Program-made: the position numbers and the translations under genes
Shown here: piece after piece, positions 47,837 to 58,392 of the stretch
Numbering within the stretch: position 1 is the first letter of the stretch
How the letters are laid out: each line of letters opens with the position of its first letter
Source: Caenorhabditis elegans
Lineage: Eukaryota > Nematoda > Chromadorea > Rhabditida > Rhabditidae
Length of the DNA stretch: 64,000 nt
NCBI RefSeq assembly: GCF_000002985.6
Contig: NC_003281.10
Location: 7,626,001-7,690,000 of the forward strand
Direction: 5' to 3'
Notes under the pieces: model-generated
The model's database searches: none
Told to the model about the DNA's origin: nothing
What the model saw: the letters and a program-made list of their open reading frames with translations, nothing else

Positions 47837-49441
47837 CAGGGCGTCCAACTTCTATAGCACCCCCCCCTCCAATTCGGCCGTTTGGAGCTTTTCAAAATAT
47901 TTTTTGGAAAAGTGTTAGTGCAGTTCGATAGCAAATGTTGAAAAACCTATGCTCCCCAATTTTTATCATGATATCTCAAAAATCACGGAAATTAGGTCAA
48001 AATATCTGAAAAATGGCCGTCCAACTTCTATAGCACCCCCTCTGATTTTTGACAAATTTCTGTAAGTTCGGGGTTTTCTTCGTAGTTAATGAATTTATTT
48101 TGTAAATAACTTCACACCAAAATAATCAGGTGGTTTCACTTTCACATTTAAAAAATAAATATAACATTTGAAAACACGTGGAATGCCTGGGATTGTCCTG
48201 GAACGTTCTTATTTGCTTCAGAGGCCATATCTCAGCTCCCAATGATTTTCGCAGCACCAAAATTGATCAAAATGTTCTTTTACGTCTATTCATTACTATG
48301 TAATTAGTTGTAGAAAACATTTATTCATATGAACCAAATGGTAAAGGGAGCAACTTCAGTGGTTTTTAAAAGGTTCGGTTTAACCATGAAAACGAGCGTT
48401 CGGAGGCGCAGAGCTGAAGGTTTTGACTTCGTATTGTACAGAACTTCAGCTCATCCTGCTCAAATGTCTTTGAGGCTTCGATTTTGATTAGAAGTCTTTG
48501 AAAATTTATACGGAAAAGATCATGAGACCGCTCAAAAAAGAGGACAAAGGCAAAGCGAAGCCGCAAGTCTTTTTTTCAAGCTAACATGCGAAAATGTTAG
48601 ACAGAAAAGTAAGATATACCTTTCCGAATGACGATTTTGCTAGTTGTATTTATAACTCAAGTTAAATTTAGCGAATTCGCTCATTGAATCTTTTTTTGGT
48701 CAAGTAATGCAAAAGCTACCAGACAAAACATTGAACCTGCGATTGTAGATGTCTGGCATCTGATTTACCCATGGATTTCCACGGATTTGTTGTTCATATA
48801 AAATAATTTTTAATTTTTGCTATAATGTAGTAATTTTTAGTCGAAAATGTATTCCCAACCATTATCTCTGCGCCTCCGAACGCTCGTTTTCATGGTTAAA
48901 TCGAACCTTTTAAAAACCACTGAAGTTGCTCCCTTTACCATTTGGTTCATATGAATAAATGCTTTCTACAACTAATTACATAGTAATGAATAGACGTAGA
49001 AGAACATTTTGATCAATTTTGGTGCTGCGAAAATCATTGGGAGCCGAGATATGGCCTCTGAAGCAAATAAGAACGTTCCAGGACAATCCCAGGCATTCCA
49101 CGTGTTTTCAAATGTTATATTTATTTTTTAAATGTGAAAGTGAAACCACCTGATTATTTTGGTGTGAAGTTATTTACAAAATAAATTCATTAACTACGAA
49201 GAAAACCCCGAACTTACAGAAATTTGTCAAAAATCAGAGGGGGTGCTATAGAAGTTGGACGGCCATTTTTCAGATATTTTGACCTAATTTCCGTGATTTT
49301 TGAGTTATCATGATAAAAATTAGGGAGCATAGGTTTTTCAACATTTGCTATCGAACTGCACTAACACTTTTCCAACAAATATTTTGAAAAGCTCCAAACG
49401 GCCGAATTGGAGGGGGGGTGCTATAGAAGTTGGACGCCCTG
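47837..49441. mobile_element. Palindromic non-autonomous Tc1/mariner-like element
   Basis: The element begins CAGGGCGTCC and ends GGACGCCCTG, flanked on both sides by TA (47835-47836 and 49442-49443), the target duplication of Tc1/mariner elements. Arms of about 575 bp (47837-48411 and 48868-49441) are inverted copies with only a handful of mismatches, around a unique loop of about 456 bp. Each arm has two direct copies of GTCCAACTTCTATAGCACCC, one at the end and one about 175 bp inside (near 48019 and 49257), like the IR/DR arrangement of some Tc1 elements. No transposase frame is present, so it would depend on an enzyme from elsewhere. Confidence 0.9.
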
Positions 49442-49443
49442 TA

Positions 49444-52164
49444 TAATGACAATTTCATCTGTATGGGTGGTATTTTTCGTTTTCAATCGACAAGGTCAGC
49501 TGTTTTTTCTTGCTCTTTTCTTGCCCGATCGTAATCGGTAGACGAACATCTCAAATTTTACGGGTGTCTTTGTCGGAGGGCTTCGCGAAAAAAAAATTAG
49601 GGAATTAAAAAGAGGGATCTTAAAAATTTTAGTTGAAATCTATAAGCATTATGTGATACGGCTATACTCTATTCTTGACTTATAAAATAATTACGAAATT
49701 TTGAAAATGTCGTGGAAAAGTCAAATTTTCAAGACTGATTTTTGTGAGAAAGAACGTTTTTTGCAAAAAAATATTGTTCTTTGCTTCGGAACAATTTTTC
49801 AATTTTTAAAGGAGCAGCTGGTAATCCTAAACATTTTTTTGTAATACTGTATCTTTTTTAGTTTCCAGTGTATATCTTTCGAATTAAAAAAATTTTCAAA
49901 GTAAAGGAAAACAATTTTCTTTTCGTATAATGTTAAGAATTTTGAAATTTTAAAACAGAAAATTTAGAGGACTTTGAAACCAATTTTTTTTCTTCAAGAA
50001 TTACAGATGGCTCAAACATATATAAAATACGTTTTTATAATCTAAATGCAACCGATTCAGCTTTGAGCTTATTCTGTGACTTTCAATGTGGAATAAAGTT
50101 GGGTTACTGTAGGTTTTTAATTCAATGCTATATTTAAAAAGTTTCAAAAACCAGAATGAAATCATTAATAAAGAATTTTTCAGTACGAATATCCTTGGAA
50201 TTTCCAGATTTAATTGCAACAAAGTTTTATTAATTTACAGAATTGCTAAGAATAGAATTTGCTAAGAATCCATTTTTGCTCAAATAATTTGTAGGAAAAA
50301 AGTAAATAAATATCCAAATAAAATACATTTCAAATTCCTCAAAACCTAGTAGCTAACTAAAAATCCAAAAAAACGGTTAATTGCAACTGGCAACATTTGA
50401 CCGTGTTACAAAAGGTTCAATTTTTAATCAATTAGAGGTTTTTATCAAGAAATAATTTTTGTACAAACTAAAACCAAGACAAACAGACAAGTCAGGAGCT
50501 ACAGTATTTCTACAATGTACATCGGATCAAATGTTCAAGTTTTTGTGTGTGTGTGTTAAGCCACTGTTTCAAAATTTCAAAAAGTAGACTGTCAGGAAAG
50601 TCAGCCACAAATTGTAGAAGCAAAGATGGAAACAATTTCACATGTTTTTACTGTTTTCAAAAACCCCAAAAAATTATTCAGAATCGACTGAAAGCACCTA
50701 CCCAAAAGTACAATTTCCTCCAACAAGGGGTCAAGATCGAGCTCCTAGAGCACCGATAGCATTCAAATATAGAAAAGAAAAGGAAAAGAGGGAGTAATAG
50801 GCACTCCCCTCCTGTGAAACGGGGCGGGTCCCAGCACGAAAGAGTCGCGGCGACGAAGCGCCGCCTCTTTTTTGGCGACTGATGCCACCCGCGATTGGAT
50901 AGAAGTCCTCACACGACGATAATTAGAGAACGCCGAACGTGAGAAAACCTGGTGAGAGACGCCAGACAAACATACATCGGGAGGGAGCGGCGCCCCGAGA
51001 CTATGGCGGTGGAGGGGGACACCGCTATCAGTTCTCGCGACGACATATTTTTCTCTGGCTGACACTCCGCGAATCGTGTGATCTCTGCGTTTTTTGGGGA
51101 CACCTGTAAGTACGTGTGATCATGGAAAGAGAAGAGACGAGAGAAAATTGCAAACTTTTAGTTTTTTTTTATTTCCTGTAATTCAATTTTTTTAGGTTTT
51201 GTTCGAACTTTCATTATCATTCGTTGGGAAGGCTTTTCTAGAATTTTCTGTATTTTAGAAAACTATTAAACATTCCTGGAATGTGACCTACTTTGCCTTA
51301 AAGGAAATTGAAACTATGTCTGTGGATCCACAAGTTGGAACCTTGGAGCCTATTTAGAAAGCTTAATTATATTTTTTCGAGGGAGCTGTAGAAAAATTTA
51401 GGACTGGAAATTAATAACTGCTCCCATGTGACCTAATTAATATTCATAAGCTAAGTAGTTTCTTTCAGGTTTTACTAGCTTTTTTCATTTCTTCATTTGA
51501 ATCTTAAACCCCCAACCCAACCACAATCTTTTTTCTGAACACCAGCGTCACCAGTTTCAGACTGATTACATATCTAAGCCTACAGTAATCCAATATTTCT
51601 CAATTTCGCCTAATGAGCACCTTCAGATCTTGTGTTCAGTTAGCAGAGAGAGAATGAAAATTGGCAGTTTCAACGCACATATTTGATCTCGACTGTGTCC
51701 TCGAAATGAAAAGAAGAAGAAGTGGTAGAAACAAAGTGAGATTGACAAGAAAATTACAGAGGAAAAATTTTTGGTAAAGGTTGATTTGGACCTGAAAATA
51801 TATTAGGAATGTTTTCGAGATAAGCTACCAAAAACTTTGAAAAGTAATAGTTTTGTTGGAAACAGTCTTACCAACTGTCAAATTTCTAGTGACTCACTAT
51901 TTAGTCAAACCGTTTTTCAATTACCTAGATTTGGATTTTCAGTCAAAAATTTTTGACCTGCAATGGATAACAATTTTCAATATGACTTTTAAAGTTTCAG
52001 AAATTTAAATTTCCCAAATTTTCCCGAACCAAAGATATTTCCAGTTCCACTTTATAAAAGTCGTTAAAAAATTTTAGGTTTGAGAACCAATTTTCTAAAG
52101 GAATTTCTGATAAATTTTGACTAAATTCTTGTTTTCAAATGTTGCCGAATGGACTGTATTTACT
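49444..52164. other. Intergenic region with a GC-rich island
   Basis: AT-rich DNA with no supported gene, except for the GC-rich block at 50810-51115 described separately. The second 19-bp array follows. Confidence 0.5.
50810..51115. other. GC-rich island ending at a donor-like site
   Basis: About 300 bp of GC-rich sequence in AT-rich surroundings, with short inverted pieces (GCGGCGACGAAGCGCCGC). It ends at GTAAGTACG near 51106, a strong donor match on the plus strand. A 100-codon frame is open on the minus strand (51065-50763) but its composition is not convincing. It may be a first exon, a promoter or a repeat. Confidence 0.3.
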
Positions 52165-52449
52165 CAATCTATTTTTCGTGTAACAATCTATTTTTCGTGG
52201 AACAATCTATTTTTCGTGTAACAATCTATTTTTCGTGTAACAATCTATTTTTCGTGTAACAATCTATTTTTCGTGTAACAATCTATTTTTCGTGTAACAA
52301 TCTATTTTTCGTGGAACAATCTATTTTTCGTGTAACAATCTATTTTTCGTGGAACAATCTATTTTTCGTGTAACAATCTATTTTTCGTGTAACAATCTAT
52401 TTTTCGTGTAACAATCTATTTTTCGTGTAACAATCTATTTTTCGTGTAA
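52165..52449 (+). repeat. 19-bp tandem array, 15 copies (array 2)
   Basis: Exactly 15 copies of CAATCTATTTTTCGTGTAA, some ending GTGGAA, followed by a 7-bp partial copy. The unit and orientation match array 1 about 9 kb to the left. It directly abuts the coding-like exon at 52458. Confidence 0.97.
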
Positions 52450-52457
52450 CAATCTAA

Positions 52458-52559
52458 ACAGTTTGCAAGCTTCGTGAATCTTTTGAGAAAAACTGTAAAG
52501 TTCGAGAGAATGAGAAATGTGCTTTTGATGATTTCATCAAGAAGTGCTCATACGTTCAG
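52458..52559 (+). pseudogene. Isolated Cys-containing exon remnant
   Basis: An open stretch of 34 codons begins right after the repeat array and ends at a GTAAAT donor (52560). It encodes four cysteines in a pattern C-x10-C-x7-C-x9-C with CAFDDFIKKCSY near the end, resembling secreted nematode DUF19-type domains. No other exon of such a gene is found; the MULE has landed 106 bp downstream. Family assignment is tentative. Confidence 0.35.
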
Positions 52560-52665
52560 GTAAATCTACATCTGCTAATAAATAGGCGCGAAATTTTGTT
52601 CCAAAATTACAGTGCTCGGTCTCGACACCACAAATTTGTGTTAAATGCGAAAACGTATCACCTTT

Positions 52666-52886
52666 GGCCTTCATTCCGAGATGACAAACTTTTTGGGTGG
52701 CAAAGGTTCTTTGGGGGCATAGTATCCAAGGAGACAAAGTATCCAGTAGACAAACTGGGGTGTATCTTGGGGGGCATATCTTTGGTGACAACCTTTTTTT
52801 CAACTAGTTTTTTATATGTATTTTTCAACTAATTTTTGTTCGTATTTCTCTGGAATAAATTTTTTAATGCAATTTTTAATGGATTT
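52666..52886 (+). repeat. Left terminal inverted repeat of MULE
   Basis: Matches 57527-57746 in inverse orientation. The outer part includes GGTGGCAAAGGTTCTTTGGG and ATACTATG-type blocks that recur in degenerate form at 56818-56872. Confidence 0.9.
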
Positions 52887-53090
52887 TCAGCGTATACGTA
52901 TAGCTATAGTTCAGCTATAGCTATAGCACTCAATTAACGACAGGTGCAAAGTTCACCAAAAACTTATTTATTGGGAAAATGCTGAGAACTGGTTGAACAA
53001 TAGAACCCGGTAGAAAAGTGAAAACCGGTGAATAGAAACACGTGAATCATGGATGGCGTTGTGAGACATGGAATGAATTATTGAATTTAA

Positions 53091-53230
53091 AACAATTGAG
53101 TATAACGTAATAAAAAACAATGTAGAAACTCTACAAACAACAAAAACTAGCAATAAAAACAACAATTGAGTATAACGTGATAAAAAACAATGAAGAAACT
53201 CTACAAACAACAAAAACTAGCAATAAAAAC
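53091..53230 (+). repeat. 70-bp tandem duplication inside MULE
   Basis: Two adjacent 70-bp copies (53091-53160 and 53161-53230), each starting AACAATTGAGTATAACGT, differ at only two positions. They lie in the 3' untranslated side of the transposase gene. Confidence 0.9.
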
Positions 53231-53292
53231 AACAATGAAATTAAAAATGTAACAAGTAAGAAAAGCTACTAGGTTTTTATAAAAATTTGAGT

Positions 53293-56292
53293 TTATTGAA
53301 CTCTATCAAACTTTAGATCAACGTATACGAATTCTACTTTGGCTCTCTTACCACAGGAAGAATTCGGATTATTTGAAGAAAACTGAATCGAATCTGATTC
53401 ACTTTCATTTCCAAAACTCTTTGTGATCGTTACTTTGACACTACTTCCGGCTTTCAGTATTCCAAAATCCGGTTTAATTGTGATGTAACTTCTGTCATAT
53501 CCAGCTTCAAATTCCACATCGCAGTTATTCGGATTTCTTAAAACAAGGAACTTTACGCGAATTGATCCAAAAAAATGTAGTGATTTCTCCGATGGAATCA
53601 AAGGCTTCGATACTGAATCTGGTGTCGGAGAGTATGGACGAGTTTGCGTTCTGAAAATTTTAAATAAGATAAGGAGAATATAAATAATTTGTTTAACCTT
53701 TTTCTACCTGAACTGCGTGAATGTGTGGAAGTGTCAAAAGAAGTCATGCTGGATTCGAATAACTCATCATCTTTGGATGTGACCAGCGCTGAATTTTCAT
53801 TTTCCACGTTGTCGATGTTTGAGTAATCTGATTGGGGCTCCTCGTTTTCATCGTCAGAATTTTCAGACGTCCTCAATCTTCGACTATCCGTATATTCAGA
53901 AATGTCTGATTCGGAATCACCACAGCTGTTGGCAGAATTTGAAGAGTTGTTGACCGTAAGCGCAGTGTCGTTTGCATATCTAAAAATAATAATAGAACCA
54001 TAAATCCAATTTTAGTATAAATTTGTGGTATATAAAAACGAGAAACGGAAACTAACCCATTTGGCAGACGATCATAATTGTCTTTGGAAAATTTTGTGAA
54101 TTTTCTCTTGAATCTTCTGGCTTGTCCTCTGGTCTCCCTCAATCTCTCCGTTTTCAGAACTGTGAAGGTTGTTAAATTATCCAGAAGAATTTTTTAAAAT
54201 AAATCCCTGGTGGATTCATCCAACGATAATAGAGCAGCAACGACGTGGGAGCAAACGTCTGGAACTTTTTTACAAGTCCAGCATTTGAGAAAGTTTTCCT
54301 CATGAGAAACTGTGACATAGTCCTTTGTACCGGCTGTTTGGACAAGAAATTCCGAGTCTGATGGACGAGTATGACTACTCGAAGATTTAGAAGGGACGTG
54401 AAGTCGATATCATTGAAACAAGACTGAATATTCGGTGGAATTTTCAGAAGTGATGTCACTGCGTCGATCCCCAATACATTGAGTGCTTTCATTTGATCTT
54501 TCAACGACGCTGTTTTTAGAGAAGGGTTGAAGTCTTCAAAAATCACAGTCTCATCTTCACCTGTGATTACAGCATTAACCATTGATCTCAATTCGTCTGA
54601 AAGGAAACGTTCATAAAGTTGAAAAGCTGAAATATAATAATTACCATCAATAAACTGAATCAATTTCAGGACAGCTGTGTATCCGCACTCTGGTTTTGTA
54701 ATTGACAGCTTGATGGTACCATTCACACACTCGATACTGTTGGTAGTCACTCTATGGACAAGCATTCCACTTAGCAGCTTTGCTTTCAAAGAGTTTGATT
54801 CAAACAAGCTCTCTATTCGCTCACGAATCCAATTTTTCAGTTTAATTCCCAAGTGAGCACATTCCAATCATCGTTTCATGTCGTTGATATTCAACGCCCC
54901 GAATACTCCTCTTTTAATATCATTATTTCCATTTTTATTTCCAAAAATCTCCCGAATTTCATCTTGTGTTACTTTCGTGCCGGCGTTTTCTTCAAGATTG
55001 TTTCGTCGATGAATATCACATCGAAGGAAAATGGTGTCACTAAAATGGATGCCTTTTTTCATAGCGGAAAAAGCTGCTTCTCCATCAGTGATCATAGCTG
55101 GAATTTTTTTGATTTTTTTCGGGTCAAGTTCCTGAAGAATCTCGTTCAGACGGCCAGAAAAATCTTCGAAATGACTCTTGTGTTTGGACGAATGGAACAT
55201 AAATCCCAAAACTACATGGCGCAGTTTCGATGGAGATGACTTTGTATGTTGATGCGTTCTGAAAACTTCAATTGGTGAAATTGGAAAATAAAAATAATCA
55301 CTGACCGGAACACTGGAATAAATCCAGTAGTGACAGAGATGTATCCGTTGGAAAGACCGAAAGTTGTATCGAGTTCGATGATAGACGCCACTCGAGTGTC
55401 AATACCTCCGCAGGTATACACCTTACAATCCGCCAAGTGTTTGTTTAGATCCGCAGTTCTCCAGTTTTCAATTCCATCCATACGATTTCTATATGTCGTA
55501 ATTTCCGTGTAAGTTGGGCACGATTTCAGGAATAGTCCAAGCATCGATTTATTGAAATAAATAAACCTGATTGAGTTGCGATGCGATGAGTGATATGCAT
55601 GAGAAAACATTCGAGAGAGATCGCATAGATCGGCGGGATTTGTGACAGGTCTCGGTCCTCTATTAAGTTTCACAGTTGTCAAAACGTTACGTTGCTGGTT
55701 TTTGATTTGACGCTTCGAGTACTTTCCACCGAGCATTTGATATACCATCAACACTGTGCGACCCTCCAACATCTTCCTGATCATCAATGCCTCTTCCTTC
55801 GACAATTTTTTTCTTGCAACTTTCAAAGAAGTGTAGTCGATAACATCGTGACTGGACCCCAAGAATAAAATCCAGCAGAGCTTTGTTGCTTCTTCAATAG
55901 CCATGTACTTTTTGAAAAGATTGGTGGCAGGAGGTGGCGAACTACAGTTGATTCTTCTAAAAGTCCTTCCATCAACGCTGATGGTGTTTTTCCGCGGTTT
56001 CATTTCAGATCCCAGCGAATCTTTCTTTTTCGACCATCGGATACCGTCAGAATTGATAACCTCATCTTCAGTTTTTTCTCCGATGTTGTAACACGCAGAT
56101 AATTGCAGAAAACTATCGAATTGTGGCGGTGTGTAGTCTTCAATGTGACAGATTACGTTGTACCTGCAAAAAAAAAAGACGTTAAATTTATTAAAGACGA
56201 GAAATTGTATACTTTGTGTTGATCAAGGATCGAATCACATTTTCAGTAAACAAGGACACATCCCGTTCGGTGAACTCCTGCCACGAAAACAT
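53293..56292 (-). pseudogene. MULE transposase with MSP-like C-terminus, reading frame broken
   Basis: Five minus-strand exons, 56213-56302 (ATG at 56292), 55306-56163, 54057-55258, 53708-53979 and 53293-53650, would encode about 923 residues. The core has the MULE pattern: IIELDTTFGLSNGYISVTTG with the first catalytic Asp, AMITDGEAAFSAM with the second, then FLRCDIHRRN. After an acidic linker (SDDENEEPQSDYSN), the last exon reads like a major sperm protein fold (VKFLVLRNPNNCDVEFEAGY; IKPDFGILKAGSSVKVTI). The frame is interrupted by an in-frame TGA at 54868-54870. It also shifts at the six-T run 54190-54195 and near the three-T run 53643-53645, each explained by one missing base. As it stands it should not yield full transposase. 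Confidence 0.8.
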
Positions 56293-56817
56293 GCGAATAT
56301 ACCTGAAAATTAATTTTTTTTAAAGAAAATCACAAGAACAAATACAAAGTATTAAAAAAACTGGAAAAATGAGACGAACTCCTTTAAATTTCAAACATAT
56401 AGCTAAATCCTAAAAAAAAAGATGAAAAAACTCGAATTTTGAACGAAAAATGGAGATGAGGTGTTAAAATTGATCGGAAAATTAAATATTTAAATTTTAT
56501 AAAAATTATTATGCAAAATCTAAATGAAAATTGAGAAAAAACGGAGAAAATTGTGTAAAATCAAAATGAAAAAGAAATAGGTGGATGTCGTCAATCGTGG
56601 CGCCTGCACAGTTGTCGTCAAGTATGGTGTTTGCACCGATTCGCGCAACTTATGTTGTGGCGCATTGTCTTTTTCGCATCATTTCCCTTGTTTTCCACCG
56701 AATTTGTATATTTTTTTGTTCACTTTTTGTGTAAAATTATTTCTAAAAACATTTAAAAGAAAAAGAAACCGTTTTCATTTTGGAAATTTCGATAAAAGCT
56801 CCGTTTTCGCCCATTTT

Positions 56818-56872
56818 TACCTTGCCCCCGGTGAACCTTTGTCACCCAAAAGTTTGTCGCCTCGGAGCATTT
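56818..56872 (-). repeat. Internal degenerate copy of the MULE terminus
   Basis: The plus-strand sequence TTGCCCCCGGTGAACCTTTG and what follows matches the right end of the element (57690-57742) block by block, with about one substitution in five. It lies 0.9 kb inside the right end, upstream of the transposase gene. It may be an older terminus, a transposase-binding site or a nested fragment. Confidence 0.6.
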
Positions 56873-57526
56873 GAAGAAAAAATTCTAAATTTCTAAATTT
56901 TTCGATCAGTTATCCCTTTATACTAATATTCCACTACTATTCTATATTCCTTTTCGTATCCCGAAGTATTCTGCAGATGAGTGAGTTTAAAAAATGTTTT
57001 TAACAGGTGAGATTTCAAAGTTCCGCATTTCCACCAGGGTCTACTGTTGGAATTGTCCCTAATCAAACTAGAGACAATTTTTCAGTACGTTTTTGGTGGT
57101 GGCAGGAATCTTCTATTTTTTAGATGTGCATTTTCGATTAACAAGGAGAAAAACTGTCATGGGCATAAAAATCAATGTGTTTTTACAGGAGTATAGCAAC
57201 TTCACAGAACGGTTGGATCATGTCGATGATTTTCGCCGAAAGAACATGAAATTTTTTATAAATATCTGTCTTAAAACAGATGTATCTTTTTGGAGAGTCG
57301 AGGAACCAAAAAGTTATCAACTTTAACATTGTCAAGCTCAAAACAAAGAACATTTTAATAGTTGTAAATATATTTTCATCATCATCGAGAACTGAAATGT
57401 AGTGAGATGTAGTACCAATGAGGTGATAAGAAGAGTCGTATGCTATTCCAAGTTAGTTGGACGTTTTACAGCTTTTCCCAAAAGACCATCGTTCATACAT
57501 TCAATTGTGAGGGAATTATAACCGAT

Positions 57527-57746
57527 AATCGATTGAAAATTGCATTAAAAAACTTATTCCAGAAAAATGTGAACAAAAATTAGTTGAAAAATACATATAA
57601 AAATCTAGTTGAAAAAAAGGTTGTCACCAAAGATATGCCCCCCAAGATACACCCCAGTTTGTCTACTGGATACTTTGTCTCCTTGGATACTATGCCCCCA
57701 AAGAACCTTTGCCACCCAAAAAGTTTGTCATCTCGGAATGAAGGCC
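57527..57746 (-). repeat. Right terminal inverted repeat of MULE
   Basis: Inverse copy of 52666-52886. Divergence rises towards the inner end. Confidence 0.9.
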
Positions 57747-57902
57747 ATCACCTTTAAACAGTACTGTAGCTTCAAGCTTTTGTCGATTTCAGATTAAAAA
57801 AAAATTGTTTAAAAACTGAAAAAAAATTTTTTTTTAGCGCTTTATTAGACTCAAAATTATCTGAAAACACCGAATTTGATAATGAAACGTCTTGAAAACT
57901 TC

Positions 57903-58150
57903 CCAAAAAAAGTTATGACGACTCAAAAAATGACCTAAAATTAGTTAAAATTTGAAATTTGAACTAGTTGTCAATGTCGCAGCTGCTGGAAACAATTTGT
58001 TTTGAAATCACCGTTAAATTTTGAGTATAAAATATAATTATCTTGCGTTTTCAACTTCATTTAGGTGTTTTAAATTCGATGGACGGCGAAATTTGGTTTA
58101 AAAAAAAATTTAATTTAGGCCATTTTTTGAGCCGTCATAGCTCTTTTTTG
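57903..58150. repeat. Small inverted repeat
   Basis: About 40 bp around 57903-57943 (AGTTATGACGACTCAAAAAA) is inverted with moderate divergence at 58112-58150. The loop is about 170 bp. It resembles a decayed hairpin element. The rest of 57756-58392 shows no gene. Confidence 0.5.
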
Positions 58151-58392
58151 ATGGAGCACGTGGAGGGCGAGTGAGGAGACGCCCTTTTGAGAATCGACTT
58201 ATTGATTCATATGTATTTTATAACAAAATTAAATTAAATCTGCACAAACTTCATAGGAGGTGCCAGAAATTTCCAGAAAGTTTTTCAATACAATATTATA
58301 GTCAACCTGTTCAAATTTTCAAATTGTGAACAATGTTTTTTTCTGTTTCACATCAGAAATATGTGTTGCATTTATTGATCATAAACATAATT

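Larger units (their letters stand above)
52657..57755. mobile_element. Mutator-like (MULE) DNA transposon with 9-bp target duplication
   Basis: The element spans 52666-57746 (5,081 bp). It begins GGCCTTCATTCCGAGATGAC and ends with the exact inverse. A 9-bp direct repeat ATCACCTTT flanks it (52657-52665 and 57747-57755); nine bases is the size typical of MULEs. The terminal inverted repeats run about 210-220 bp (52666 to about 52886, and about 57527 to 57746) and are close to identical over the outer 140 bp. Inside is a minus-strand transposase gene. The clean duplication and similar ends point to a fairly recent insertion, while the transposase frame is broken. Confidence 0.93.

Noticed and set aside
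54630..54660. 18-nt intron-like piece (GTAATT to TTTCAG) in the transposase exon
   Set aside because: Too short to splice, and the frame stays open through it.
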